Source of the DNA: Antedon mediterranea | Lineage: Eukaryota > Echinodermata > Crinoidea > Comatulida > Antedonidae | Direction: 5' to 3' | Length of the DNA stretch: 64,000 nucleotides | NCBI RefSeq assembly: GCF_964355755.1 | Contig: NC_092671.1 | Coordinates: forward strand, 2,987,001 to 3,051,000 | Shown: in pieces, positions 35,384 to 50,300 of the stretch | Layout: every line of letters starts with the position of its first letter | Position numbering within the stretch: the first letter of the stretch is position 1 | Program-made: the position numbers and the translations under genes | Notes under the pieces: model-generated | Told to the model about the DNA's origin: nothing | Seen by the model: only the letters and a program-made list of their open reading frames with translations | Databases searched by the model: none

Positions 35384-38300
35384 TCATTCCCCTGCTGTTA
35401 TTGGTTCTTTTTTTGTTAGATTGATAATTTCATTAATAGCCGTCTCTGAAGCCTCGTCTACTGCTGTTTCATTATTAATGAAAGGAGAACCGTTTTGGGG
35501 TTCTGTACTGTCCTCTACTCCTTCCAATTCTTGCGCAACACCCGCCATCTCACTGTCGGATTTCCTACCATTTGTGGCATGGTTTTCCGTGTCTTGTGTC
35601 AATTCGGGGTAGGCGTGTTGTTGCGCTAATCGCAGCCCTTCTCCTACTAACGTATGCCTCATTAATAGTTTCTGTGTTTGACCTTGCTTGACCTTTGGCA
35701 TCATTGACACATACGGGGATGTGTTTAACGTCGTGGCATCCACGGCATGATGATCTTCTGGCATGGGCGATGAGGTAGCACTTCGGTTACCACTATCATT
35801 ATCACCTGAAAAGATAAAATAGTTTAAAGATGATGAGCTACAATATGCTTATGAATAATAGTAATGCATTTGGAATTAAGATTAGTGGAGCTGTAGCTTA
35901 GTGGTTAACATGCTCGCCTTCCAATCCAAAGGTCCAGGATTCATTCCTGACCTAGTGCCACTCACAACTCTTTCAACTCCACTACCCAAGCCTCAAATGA
36001 GACTTAGTAAATTATAAAATAGATCAATTATCAATCCCGTCATTGGAAAATAGTAGTACAAAAGTACAAAAATGAAGATTAGGTTGGTGGGTCTGAGGGT
36101 AGTTGGGTATCAAAATGACCAGATTTTTAATGGAAAGTAACTACTACTAAGATGGGAGACAGGTACCCACCCTATTTCTTCTATTTCATTTCTGTGAAAA
36201 ACAACTTAATTTTGTGGATATGATTGCTTGAATGCAATGCAAGGGTCTAACTAAGCGCAAATCAAGGATGTAAGTGCAACGCAGGTAACTTGACCAGTCA
36301 TGACACGCTGAATAATAACTGTCACTTGTGATTGGTCAACTCGCTTGCACTGCATGTATGCCACGCAAAAACCAAGCTTTAGAGATACCATCGAGATATA
36401 ATGCCAATGACGAGGAATATACATACCTTCATGAGATTTTACACTTGAGTTTCCAATGTCACCAATGACCTCATCAAAATCACCATATGCTCTGGCTTTA
36501 GCATCATAGTACCTGAAGTAAAATATCATACACTGTAAAAATATGCATTTAAATTACGTGAACATGCTATCTGGAAAACCATCTAAACCGAACATAAATA
36601 AAATCTAATATGATAGAAATTTGTATCATAATATCTAATGCCAGTTTTCCACTAGGCGAATAAAAAATCTCTTAGCTTGGATTTTTGGCAAAAAAAGCAC
36701 AGTAGACGAAAATATGAATACATATCCGCATATTTCAATCACTGTAAGTTTATTCATAGAAGGTCTACCAAACATGTTACTGTATATATATTTTGATATG
36801 CATGAATAAATTCACCTAGTAGAAAACAGGCCTAAGTCTAAATGTAGCCAATCTAATACTATAGCTTCATAAACCACCTTTGTTCAAATTAGGTCACATA
36901 GAAGAGAGACGACAACGGGATTTTAATTGAGTATATAAATACATAAAATAGATTATTATCGCAAACAAAAACCAGTTAGAAAATGATATGTATACAAAAA
37001 TAAAAACATGGATACTGCCTTAGTAATTAGGGTTTTTCACCTTGCAGGTTGTTGTATATTGTCAGCTGGTTGCGGGCCGTGACCATCTTGTTGTGGCGTT
37101 CCTCCATGTGACGCAATTCGAACGACAGGTGATTTAGGCCTAGGTAGTAATAGTAGTACTATTATTATTGATTTTACCAGCCATTAGGTTTATAAATTGT
37201 TTATATTACTAAGCTAACCCATTTAGTTGTATATACTTTATTAAATTTATTTATCAAAGTTACCAAATGTACCATGCCAAAACAAAAAAAAACTTTAATA
37301 AATGTTAGTTAAGTATTCTGTTACATAGCAAAATATTTTTTAAAATTCCACCACTAAATATAGTGCAGTACACTCAGTAGTACAAATTTAGGCAGTGAAA
37401 TACTAGAGAGTTTTAGATTTCCATCGACCAACGAAGTAAGTACATAAATTTACTGTGTGGATGCAAAGATATTGGGACTTGTTCCTTTCTTCCCAACTCA
37501 ACGCAGTTTTGATGACTTCTGGTTTAGAAGATCGACGACCGATTGACCTGACCTGGGTCATCGGTCATCAAAACTGCACTTACTCTTTCATATAGTGCAT
37601 TTTTTTGTATTCTTACTGCCCAATATATGCCTTCAATTCATTTGATAATAAGCCCCAGTTTTGTCCTCCTCGCCCCACCCCACTCTCACAATGGTAGAGT
37701 CCATTATGGGTAGTTATTGTCCCGAGTGGTTATCTTTCTCTTCCCATTCTAACAATGGTAGAGTCCATTATGGGTAGTTATTGAACCGAGTGGACATCCT
37801 TCTCTCCCCAATCTAACAATGGTAGAGTCCATTGTGGGTGATTATTGTCCAATTTCCGTGTGACTGTATGTGGAATTTTCTGATTAAAAGCAACTAATTG
37901 ACCATCATTTTTAATGTAGTAGTTTACCTATCTGATCTGCGTTGTTTCTTAATTAAATCTGTCTGTTCTGTCATTAGCATTAACTGTTGCGTAGTGAGTT
38001 TTTCCAACTCAATCTGCAGATCGTAAACTGCTTGTAGATTCTCGTTCTCTTTAGCATTCTGTATGTCGGCTTTAATATTATTTTGTGTTTGTTTTATCTG
38101 ACTGAGCTGTGTGGAGATCTCATTCATTCGTTCCTGGAAATAAAATGAATAGAAAGATTATTGTAAAAGTACGCTCTTACAACAATATAATTCACACTCA
38201 AAAGAAAATGAATGGAAAAACAATAATGCGTGCATTGAGTAACAATGGACAGATGTCGATAGATACAAATTAAAGCTAACTAAAAATGAAAAAGTAAACA

Positions 38301-41300
38301 GAAACAAGCTTATTTGTAGTAACATTCGTTCCATTTCTCAGGGTTAGAAAGAAAAGAGTAACATTTAAAACAAGAAGGGCATGACTGATTTGAATTGTTG
38401 TAATTAAAATCAATGAATAAACAACAAATTCATAGAAACAGTGTGCCTATTTTGGAGCATGAATCATGTACCTGTACATTGTCACATCAAGATACAGTAG
38501 AATCCCTATTAGGGAGACACTTTCATGATCCAAAAGTGTGTCCCCTTATTAGGTGGCCCTTGAGTAAGGTGTGTCCCCTTATTAGGTGGCCCCTGAGTAA
38601 GGTATGTCCCCTTATTAGGTGGCCCCTGAGTAAGGTGTGTCCCCTTATTAGGTGGCCCCTGAGTAAGTATATTCTTAAGGAGAGGCTGTTCTAATTTGAT
38701 TATGGTGATTTATTTCGATACAAACACAGAAAAGAACAAACGGAAAATGCAATTATTTGTTATGATTCCAGGAATAGCTCTCTAAATTTCCAGATGGATT
38801 TATATCCTGAGGGGTCTCCGCAAACATAATAACAATTTGATAACAATAAAAGTGGCTTTTATCAATCGAATTAATGTAGTTTTTGTACAATATTCTTTTT
38901 ACCTCTCTCCTCAATTTCATGAGTTCAGCTTGCACTGTTCTTGGATTCGGACTATTATCAGCATCTCTATAAACGTTATCCATACGAGGGCGCTTCGCTG
39001 CCGAGTTTTCATTGATCTCTCCTTTGAAGTTGGAAGCTCTACAAAAGACTCTACCATTTATTTACATGGGTATGATTTTTAGTCGCGTGGAAGCGACTCT
39101 ATAGTTCACTATGTCGGTCGGTCTGTCTGTCGGTCCGGTATCACTATGCGTTTTATCGCTTTCTGACCTTATCTTGATATCAGTTTAATCTAGCTAAGTC
39201 AATTTTTCACAGTATATTCCTTATGGCCAGGAATCGATGTGGTTATGTTTTCACGGTGCGCACGATTTAACGAAATCACGTTTGTAATCATATCTTCACA
39301 ACCATGAATCACAATTAAATAAAATTTGGTACTCATAAATTTCAGGGCATAAATCATCATATGGCAATACAATTACATGCGTAGCGCATGTAACGCATGC
39401 GTACGCGCGCTTAAAATTTTCAAAATTTATTTTTACAAAATTGCCATGAGTGCGCAGATTTTTGCGCGCGCACTGCGCGTTCAATGTTATTGCGCACTCT
39501 TTTTGCCCGATTTCTGTTTTCTTGACTTACTTTTCAACTCGAAATTACGTTATACGAGCACGTCAAAAGTGACAGGCAACGCACGTGTAAATTAAAAAAA
39601 TATAACTGTTTTAAACATTTCAACATTTTTAAACATGTTCAGTAATTTCGGTCAGTTGGTTGGTTGGTCGGTCGGTCGGTAAACACTAAGCACGCGACTG
39701 CAGCCATCTATATGGCCTTGTTTTTTTTAGTTGCAACTCTTTCTGAGGTCAATTTTAGTTTATCTATGTATGTATGCAAAACAAAATAGACCTAACAGTT
39801 TCAAATCGTAAGACATTTAAATAAACATTTTTTTTTCTATTGTTGGTAAAATTTTAAACATTTATTTTTTACCTGGAATGTCCATGTTTGAATTTGTAGC
39901 CACTGTCTCGGACTACCTGTCGGGCAAGCGGGAACAACTTGTCTCTCTGTCCTAGTAAGTAAGGGTCCACCGAACATATCTGGGCTGCGGCCTCATTTAC
40001 TGTTGTCTGTAATACAACAATTTGCAGTGATAATTTAGTTTTACTTTTTAGTTTAGTACATAAAAATATTAGCAGTAAACCAATTGAGATAAGCAACAAA
40101 AACTTGAAAACTTAATTAAGTAATGATACGAGTCATGTCAGCTTAAAATTATAATCATGCAACAAACCCTGTCATTGGTTTAGAGGCCACCAGGGTCCAT
40201 TGGAATGGGCTCAAAAAGTGTTCAGCATTGGCTACAGTAGTAGGAAAACCTTGTTGGTTTTATACAGAGTTGTTGAGGTTTAATATCTATCTACTTCATG
40301 TATGTTATAATATTAAATGTCTCCCTCTAGTGGCCAAATTCTAATCATTTTGCATATTTTTTTTCTGCAGTACTATGCCATTTATATATTCAATAAAATT
40401 CCTTTATTATTTATAGAAGTGTGGATCTTAACGGAATGCATAGTATAACAACAAAGACCTGATAAATCTGTTATCATCAGGTTGTTATGTCAGTAAAAAC
40501 AGTAAAGATAAATACTTTAAAGCTTCATTTCCCCTACATTCATTCACGGTGCCAATACGTATCACCAAAAACCTACATAAAGTACAACCAGACACCCTTA
40601 ACACAAATAAGCTTTTAAATTTGCATGCAACGATTTCCTGTTGCCTAGCTCATGGCCTAGTTTTGTCAAACGTCCCCTCGCGCAAAGCCAGGCCAAGTGG
40701 GTACGACAACCCATTCCTGTCAAGTCTAAAGACAGGTCATGGGTATTATTCATATGTAAACCATTTTGGGCCTAGATTTTTAAAAAGTTTTGATGCCTGC
40801 CTTGTTTATCGTAAATGACTTGGCATAAACTTTGAAACTTATTGTATGAAATGAAGATGACTTTGTAAAAATGCAACTTATGATCAGTTAAATTGGGTTG
40901 GTGTTACTTCCTTATGTTGTGGGTATTGCGGGCTAAAGAAAAATAACAACTGAAACAACACTTTGCAAGCGACTTGGTCGGAAACACACAATGATTTGAA
41001 TGACTGCTGTTAGAAAAAAAAACCCTTCAAATCAAATTATTTATAAGTAGTCACTTGGATTACAATAAATAATTTACTTTCTTTTCTATTAATAAAATAA
41101 TCATAAGTCAATCAAATGAGACAACTTGAAACAATCAGTAAACTCTGTCTACAGTAGTTTGACAAAAAAAAAGTATATGCATAAATATGGTAGTAATATT
41201 CTTAAATATGGTAGTGATATGACATCATCATGTCCATAGGGGAAGTAACGGTTAGAATTATTCAAATTAGGTGGTGAAAATGTTTTTCAAATTTACATTC

Positions 41301-44300
41301 AATTATTTTATCTAATTAAATTTAATCTAATTATCTGTTTCAACAGTTTTATACTACAACTTAATTTAAGAGAGGCCAAATCCCAATGTTCAATTACTTA
41401 AAAATTATAAATAAAAAATGCAATAAATGTTTATATTTCTATAGTACATTGTTATCTAGAAATATGGTATTTTTAACATTTAATAAAACTATACAAATAG
41501 TATTCATTCAAATGTTTAGTTTATATTTATAACCTAGTGTTATTTATCTCTATTATAATATAGCATTTTTAGCTACAAGAAAACAATGGCGCTAGTTTAT
41601 TTCCATTTTAATATATAGAAAACAAAAAGCTATACTGTACAAGAAAACAATGGCGCTAGTTTATTTCCATTCTAATATATATAGAAAACAAAAAGCTATA
41701 CTGTATAAGAAAACAATGGCACTATAGTTTCAGCTATGTACAGTAGTTGATAGTAAGCGTCAGACTCACAGTCGAGCCTCTCCTGGGGTGTTGTCTGGTC
41801 AACAAATGTGATTACTGAACGGAAGCCTAAAAAATAAATGATCACCCAGTTGAGAAATGAATAAAATGGAGTGAGGAGCTTAATAGGCATTCAGGCAGAA
41901 CAGGGAGGCTGCGTGCCAACGTCTGCAGCTAGTCTTCTGTCATTACTGATTATCCCTACCAGCATTATTAATGCATTTTTATGGAGCCTAGGTTAGCTTG
42001 TTATTTTCAAATATTGTTTTGACTCACAAGCATAGAACTAACATGCATGTTTTCAAATAGAGTACAGTACAACCAGGGAAGAGTTAACTGGTACAACACT
42101 ATAAAATCTGTATTACTATTATTAGCTTCTGATAAATATGATACAGTAATTTAGTTAAAATAGTTTTAAACGAGAAAGTGTTCATCTAATTTTCATGTTC
42201 CATCAACAAGTCAACAATTAAATAAAGTCCTCTTGTAAATCATTGTATTCGAACTAGACCTCTAAACTGTTTTTGTCATTATTTTCTTTTAAATATAATT
42301 ATATACAAATGCATTTTTTCTTTTTTATTTAAGTTTCTTCTTGCAAGATCCTCTATTAATGGTTATTGTATTGTTTATTATTATATATTACCTGTTTATA
42401 TTGTATTGTTTACCATTGATAGAAATTAATAAATGTTGATAATATCGCATTTTAAACTGTGTATTTTGTGAATATTGGTACAGCACCATAGAGTTAAAGG
42501 CCACCTCCAGGTATAACACTTCTAAAGTTTATTATGAATTTTACAACAATAGATATTTAACCACACTTATTTTTCTTCAGCGGTAAAGTAAAAATAGCGA
42601 CATGAAAGAATTAAGCCCCATTAAAAAAAAAAACTGGTGCTACAGGATTTTTTCACAATGTTATAAGATAGAAATGTTACGGATGTCCAATGACTAATAC
42701 AGTAGAACAGCCTTCGTTTTACGTAGTACCCTGATTTTACGTTCCCTGGATTTTACGTACGCTTAAAATAACCGATGACGTCATCATTTTCTTACATTGC
42801 GGGCGAAATTTAACAACAACAAAGCACAAAAAATGGCTGTTTGAGAAATACTGCTGTGTGAGACAAGCTACACATGTGCATTCCCCCTACAGCAGCGACT
42901 GTTTTTATTGATAGAAAATACAAGAACATTGATATTTTAATTTACACTTTATTTAAACATCGCACAGCCTGTATATACTGTACTTTTTTTAGTTTAGGCC
43001 TCACATCTTGCTAGGCCTGCTAGCCTGGCCAGGCCTAGCTAGTGACCACCTGCATGCTGTACAGTAAAGTACGCAAACACGGTAGCTTTTATAGCTACGA
43101 TCTCTACGTATTTGGGGTCAATTTAATCCTTTGTTTTACGTGCGGCTTTCGGTCCCGTAACGTACGTAAAATGAAGGTTCTACTGTATTATAGTAATTTT
43201 CTGTGTACAATTGTTTTTTTAATTTCTATACATTTTTTCTAAAGAAAATGCTGAAAATGTATATAAATGACAGTCAATCTCGGTGAAAATTAAAAAAATG
43301 TTATTTCATGACATTTCTCAATGTGCTTTACTGTACTGCAGTGCTAATGGGAGAAAAAAAAGACATTTTTTGGAAAAAATATTTTGAACATTGCTATATG
43401 TTTGTAAATTATATATGCCACCTATTTCAAAATCCAGCTACTGTACCCAATATTATAGTACAACTGATTTATTACAATAATGTACCATAGTGTACAGTAT
43501 GTGGGTGTAGCGCTAAATGTGTCAAGCTAACAGGGTATTATAAACATCTAATTATCATACACTACAGTATAGTACATTATTATCATTAACAACATCAAAG
43601 ACAGCCTAGATATTAATGTTTTCTTTTAATATTTTTTTTTTCGTTTTGAAGAAACCTTTTTCCCTGATGGAATTATTTTATGAATATAATCAGTTCTTTA
43701 CACTAATTACTATGTCGTCGACTTAGTAACTTCATAATAAATTATTTACAACCTAAGGACATTTTTATAATCATTAACAACCTAAGGACACTTTTATAAT
43801 CATTAACAACTTAAGGACATTTTCTTACACTGACTTGTCTTTAGTACTTCCGGTTCTCATGGCAAATACCGTATATTTCGGTGTATAAGTCGCACTTTTG
43901 ACACGCAAATTTGACCTCCAAATTAAGGGTGCGTCTTATACACCGAACATAAATGCCTCACCACACAGATTGTACATAGGCCTAGGCTATCGTCACCTCG
44001 TTTGCTAGGCCTGAGTAGGCTAGGCCTAGCTACAGTAACTAACTAACGTAACGGCAACCTGCTTCTGCCTAGGCCTAGTTTTCAAGTCATTTTAGCATGA
44101 TGTTATACTAAATATGATGAAAAGATTTGTTCATTATGGCGCTCCGATAAAATTTCATTTGTAAACGTTTACGTCGTACGATTGGAATAGTATTTATTTA
44201 TACAGTAGTTATACGCACGATCGCCGTACCCCAAGCGCAAGCCCTTCTTTTGGTGGCACATGGTGTGCGGTATTCGACTAGTATATTCTCCAGGTGATTA

Positions 44301-47300
44301 TAGCATGGACCTAGCGTACACACTTCTCGGATACATAGATACTAATCGAATACGATTGTCCGTGAAAACGTGCGCCCTCTCGAAATGATCGAGCGAGGCT
44401 AGCCCACACACGTGCGTGTTACACACACGGTCATGCACTCGATGTTGCGGCGAAACTCATGAATAACAAGTTAGAAAGAACTTGTTGAGGCTGGGCGCGG
44501 CCGAGCCTAGGTAAGAAAAAACCTAAATAAAGGACGCCGTTGTAGATATAACAAAATATATTATCACAATAATATTGATTACAATTTAAAAAAACATTGT
44601 TTTGATGAAATATAAGGTGCGTCTTATACATCGACGATATAAAAAATACCGATATTTTACTCTCAGTTGGGGGTGCGTCTTATACACAGGTGCGACTTAT
44701 ACACCGAAATATACGGTACATCTTTAATAAAAGTTTACGTATAAAAATGAAAAAGTTTAATACGCATTATTAAGATGAATGTTTCTAAAAACAGAACAGG
44801 TGAATATATACATCTTGCATTGCAGTAATATGTTTGGGAGAAAAAAGTTATTTATAAAAAATAATGTAATATTTATATTAAATAATAATTAATAATAATT
44901 AGAATACTATACTTTGACATGAAGTGAGGAAAAAATGTCCAGAAATCTAACGACTATTTATACAGCATCATTATGTAAAATTATTAATTAGGTAATCGCT
45001 ATTTAGTATATGACGCTGCAATAGCATACAAATTCCTACTAGATTTAACCTGTGGCTTATACTCCAGACAGGGTTTCGATTCTGATACAGACAGTATTCT
45101 GAACATACCTTTGTCTATTCTCCCCTTGTGTAATTTATTAGGATTTTGCTATGCACAGCAAACCTTGTCTGTCTGTATTAGCATACTCCATGGCATTAGT
45201 AGATGATGACGGAGTAGCAATTGCAAGATTTTACAAACGTTTTGAACAAAGGGGGGAGGCAGCAGCTGTAAGGTGTCTATAAAGCTACTGAATTGTGCTA
45301 AATGTATTATACTCAAAAACATTCTGATACAGTACACTACAAAACTTGCGCTCTGAAAACTAGAAATCTAAATTGAGGGCAATTGAAATTTACATTGGAA
45401 AACCAGACAAACTAATCAAAGCACTAGACGTTAAACTAGGCGACAGGGCATGGACTGCTTAAAATCCATGAGAAAAACAAACCGTACAGGTCGGTCCAAA
45501 GGGTGTCTAGTGTTGGGAGAGTGTCTTGGGACAATCCAATGGTGACGTCTGGTAATGATATTAGAAAAGACTTTAGGGCCAGTCGAAAGGGTGTAATATT
45601 ATTGGAAGAGTCTCATGGGACAAGACAATGTTTTCTGGTGTAAAGTCTTTTGTTTAAAAGTCAAACGGGTGTAATGTAATATTGGGAGAGTCTTTTAGGC
45701 CAGACCAAAGGGTATAATGTTATTGGGAGTGTCTTTTGGGCCAGTTCAATTGAGGGGCTTTTTTGCCAGTCCAATCAGTGTCTGGTATTTGGAAAATCCT
45801 TTGGGCCAGTTCAATGATGTCTGGTATTAGGAAAGACGTTTGGGCCAGTTCAATGGTGTATGTTATTGGGAAAGTCTTTTGGGCCAGTTTAACAATGTCT
45901 GGTATTGAGAAAGTCTTTTACTCCAGGTCAATGGTCTTTGGAGAGTGAGTTAAACTGTAATCATTAAGATACAATGATTTTGATTATTTAATTTCTGAGA
46001 ATAAAGCAGTCTGTTTGACAAGAATAAGATCTTCCACACATTTTACAGATAATAATTAATAATTAGTTAATAATTTGTGCACACAGACTATAGTAGTTTT
46101 AGTAGGGTAGTTTATATTATCTGAAGGTCATTTACAATAAGCTACTTAACATGTTATTCATTTACATTCAGTCAATTTGCCATAGAAATTCAATTTAGAA
46201 ATTTTCCTATCTTTTAACCTTTGTCCTGCTTTTCTGTATGTTTGAAATATTTTTGTACAATTAGCCGATTCATAATACCTTTAAATATTTTTAATTTCTT
46301 GAAAAATTAAGAAAAATCACATGGGAAAAAAAATTATAAAAGATACAATGATGAAGGTGTGTTGGGTTGCTCCCATTTGATGGCAGGTTTCATGGATTGT
46401 ACCATTAAGTAATAGGGTGTTTATAGGCTGACAAAAGCTATTCACAAAATAGGAGATTGAAATATCGCATGCTTTTCCTTATGTTTTATAACGTATATTC
46501 ACAAATGAAATACATAGTATATAAACACTAACATATGGTTATTGGTTTCTTTATCGTTTTATAAATGTTTCATAACCAACATTGAGAAATTGTAACTGTC
46601 AATCCATCATATTTTTGTGGAGAGAAGTGTTCTGACCAATGACAACATGTCCACATGTGTGTATAATAAGTCACTATATCTGCTTAAACAAGTTGTCTAT
46701 ATGATAGCTATTGACAGTAAACTTGAATGGAACTAGGAAATCAGAATCTAACGGCTAGGCCACAAGGGACTATTTATATGTCATTTCCCACAAGAAGTAT
46801 TTGGCTAATGAAATTATCAAGAACATAAGTACCCAACATGTCTCTTGTCAATTTGAATTCCTATTTTTCTTTAAAATAAATCATAAATTAATCTTAAACA
46901 AATCTGTGGTTTATGGCTACCTACTGTAAGTTCTGGGGTTCAAATCCTACTTGAACGTTGATCTCAGTTCATATCTGAATAAACTGTACTGCTGATGTCA
47001 AATAATTTGTCTCAATTTTGTTTGTTCCTTTATCTTATACCGTTTTTTCATTCTAGACAGACCTTATAGTGCTTACTGTAGTCAACTCCCAATACTGAGC
47101 ACATTGAATTGGCTCAAACAGATCATGGAGGTATACCTCCATGAACAGATCTACAGTACATACACTTATCACCTAATACCACTGTAGGCACCTTGGACTG
47201 GCTCTAAAACAGATCTACATACACTTGTCACCTAATACTAGGCACCTTGGATTGGCCCACACATATGTATACAGTTCACTCCCCAACAATGGACACTTTT

Positions 47301-50300
47301 GGCTTGACAAAATATCTTATTTTATGAAGTCAGGGTTCCAGAATGCATTGAGAAATTAACTCATTAAAGCCTGTAGCCACAGGAACGAACATTTCATACT
47401 TTTTTTTTTTGCTTAGTGCCCTATTCAAACTTGAGACTAGCAGCGCCGAAAGTTATAGTAAATAGGCCTAAACAATTTGTGTACCTTTTGTAGAAAAATA
47501 ACTCCTCACAGGGAATATAGAGGCTGCTATACAATCTTGGATATGGGCATGGGTAACAAAATAATTCTGGTTTTGTGAGAGTATACTTCAGAAAAGCATT
47601 CTATTGTTTACTCTGAAAAAGCTATATCACTGAGCATTGTGTGAATGCTTTCCTGCCTTTAAAACAATGTACAATTGTACTATTGTTTCAGTTTCAGTTC
47701 ACTGTACATCTAAAATCTTACAGAATTTCAGTTTCTCATTTATTATTTTTCCACAAATACATTTTTTATTGTTAAATAATTCATAATGTCTGGTGGTCTT
47801 GCTTCACTTATTAAGACTAATAAAAATTCATGATTTTAATGAATCTGTGTCTGTATTAAATGTATTAAGTAAAAACCAACAATTTCTTTTTTAAATAACT
47901 GATTGATTGCGATTTCCTGAATTGTTTTTCCGGAAGGACAAATCAACTTCTCTAACGTTTCAACTTACAGTAGTTTTAGTTACATATTGTGGTCTACGGT
48001 AACTTTAATATTTTTTATAGAAAATGCTATAGAATTAATTAGTTTTATCAGTACAGTACTAGTAGACAAACCCTGATTGTCCTCTAAAATGAAATTGGCC
48101 ATGTTAAAAACATACTTTCTTCTTGTTTATTTTATGGTAAAGCGTTGTCTTAATAATAGGGGTATTCCAAGTTCTAATGTAATGAATAATATGGTATAAA
48201 CCATTATAATAAACTATTTTCAAATAATTTTTTGCCACTATAAAAAATACATATAATAATTAATAGATATTAAATAAATTATACAATTTCCTTTGTAATT
48301 AATATAGGATTTCGTTCTTTTCCTATTTATCCTCAAATGTCAAATTAAAATCGGAAGGAAGTACAGTATGGGTGGAAAAAGTTGACAATAATAGTGTGTT
48401 GTTACTATGTCAGTATGTATAATCAATATTGCAGTTTTGTTGGTCAAAGGTCTCAAATAACCTTTAGCCCGAATTACTACAGCACTAGCACAAATATCCA
48501 CTACAAAAAAATCCCCCACATTTTACAAAGTAAAATCCTACTATTCAGTATTTAATGGCTAATTGTTAAGCCACATGGTACAACATGTTTGGAAAGAATG
48601 TAATTGTGCAGACACAGAGAACCATCTCTAAAAGCTTTCCACACACCCTTAAAACTTAACGACTTTCACCCACACCCTAATTTTAACACAGCACCCACCC
48701 AAAAAATTCTAGGTGCCTAACCTATTAATTGTTATTTTTTACCCACCAAATGGGCCACCCACCCACCCTTTGACAACCACACCTACAGTACTTCTCAAGC
48801 TAAATCTCTGTGATAGACGTATAATAAGGTGTGGACACTTCACAGGTGTCATTGCATTTCATTATTTGAGATAAAAATCAGCTTATACTTAGAGTACAGT
48901 GCGTACAAACATTATTAACTGTAAAATATGTAATAATAATAATTAATAATAAACAATATTTATATAGCGCCTAATGGATCACTGACCTCTCTAGGTGCTT
49001 TACATTAGACCCTAACTAATGGTAATAAACTATCCCCCCGCCGGACACCATTCCGGTATTTCTTAGTCGAGGTTTCGGGGATTGAAACGATCAATAATGT
49101 GAAAGAATGTAACTATGCTTAACTAAGGTAAAACTATCCCCCGCCGGACATCATCCCGGTATTTCTGAGTCAAGGTTTCGAGGCCAGAATTAAGAATAGA
49201 GAGTAAATGAAGCATGCACTAACTTAACTAGGGTTAACGGTTAGGGTTAGGAGCAAGTTTCACAAAGTGTGGAAGTTTGTTCCAAATGAAGGTGCTATTG
49301 CTGCAAAAGACCTTCTACCATAAGCAGTGGATGATTTTGGTAATGTTAGAAGAAATTGATCACCAGACCTTAAAGAGCGCGACGGGATGTATTCAGATAT
49401 GAGCTCACGAATATAATCTGTAAACTGTATTTATTTCATTGTGTGTTGTTTCAAACAGAAATTCAGTGCAGAGTACAATATTCTAGTGGATATACAGTGT
49501 GTGTGTACTTAACAAAAGCCCATTTTTAATGGCTTCAATAACATTTTGAAGAAAAAAAATGGTTTTCTTCATTTGAAAAATATTTAGGAATGGAATACTT
49601 TCAAATGATGTTTCTTTTTTTCTTATATGTTATTGAGATTTATTGTTTTGAATTAAAGATATTATAGCAGTTTTATATGTGCGGTTTTCCTATGACAGTG
49701 TGACTGTTGCGGGCCCTGTAGACATAGACTACAGTGTATTTGGCTTCAGACTTGGCCAATTTCCCCACCATTACTAGGCATTCTTTTCAATAACAGACAT
49801 GCATATCATGTGGTAGTTAGAGTAGTCCAGGATCATTAAGAATTTCCTGTTAAATTTAACATGCTTATTGCTCTAGAACAATAGAACTATTTTCCTTTTT
49901 ACTACTGTAATAGTAGTTATTGAAAAACAAATTAAAAGTTTTCAAACAAAACTGAATAAAATTTAATACAACAAAATGGGTTTTTTTTAGTCAATTGTTG
50001 GCATGGATGGGACATTTTTTATATTAATGTGTAACCAGGTATTCATAAGTTTTTATAGAACTATTTTAACATATTGGTATTTGATAGGAATTGGTTTCTG
50101 CTGCATAGGGCCAAATAAAACGCTTATTTTAGAGACCCTATTTCTACTCCTATAACTGTTTCAATTAGTGATTGCCTGTTGAAAAAATGCACTCAGACAT
50201 ACCAAAAACGTTCGAGATACTGCAAATGTCAATAAAAAAATAACTGTTATTTTGCAATATGTATTTTCAGTAAATTTCATGAAGAAGATAGCATTTGATA

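Noticed and set aside
38413-38694. Plus-strand frame with 11-residue repeats
   Set aside because: Produced by the 33-bp minisatellite inside a MITE, antisense within a NAB intron.
40549-40818. 89-codon plus-strand frame in the NAB first coding intron
   Set aside because: Fairly protein-like composition but no motif I recognise and no flanking exons; kept only as a note.
46895-46965. Further tRNA-like SINE (GGGGTTCAAATCC)
   Set aside because: Only a B-box-like string; no convincing A box at the right distance.
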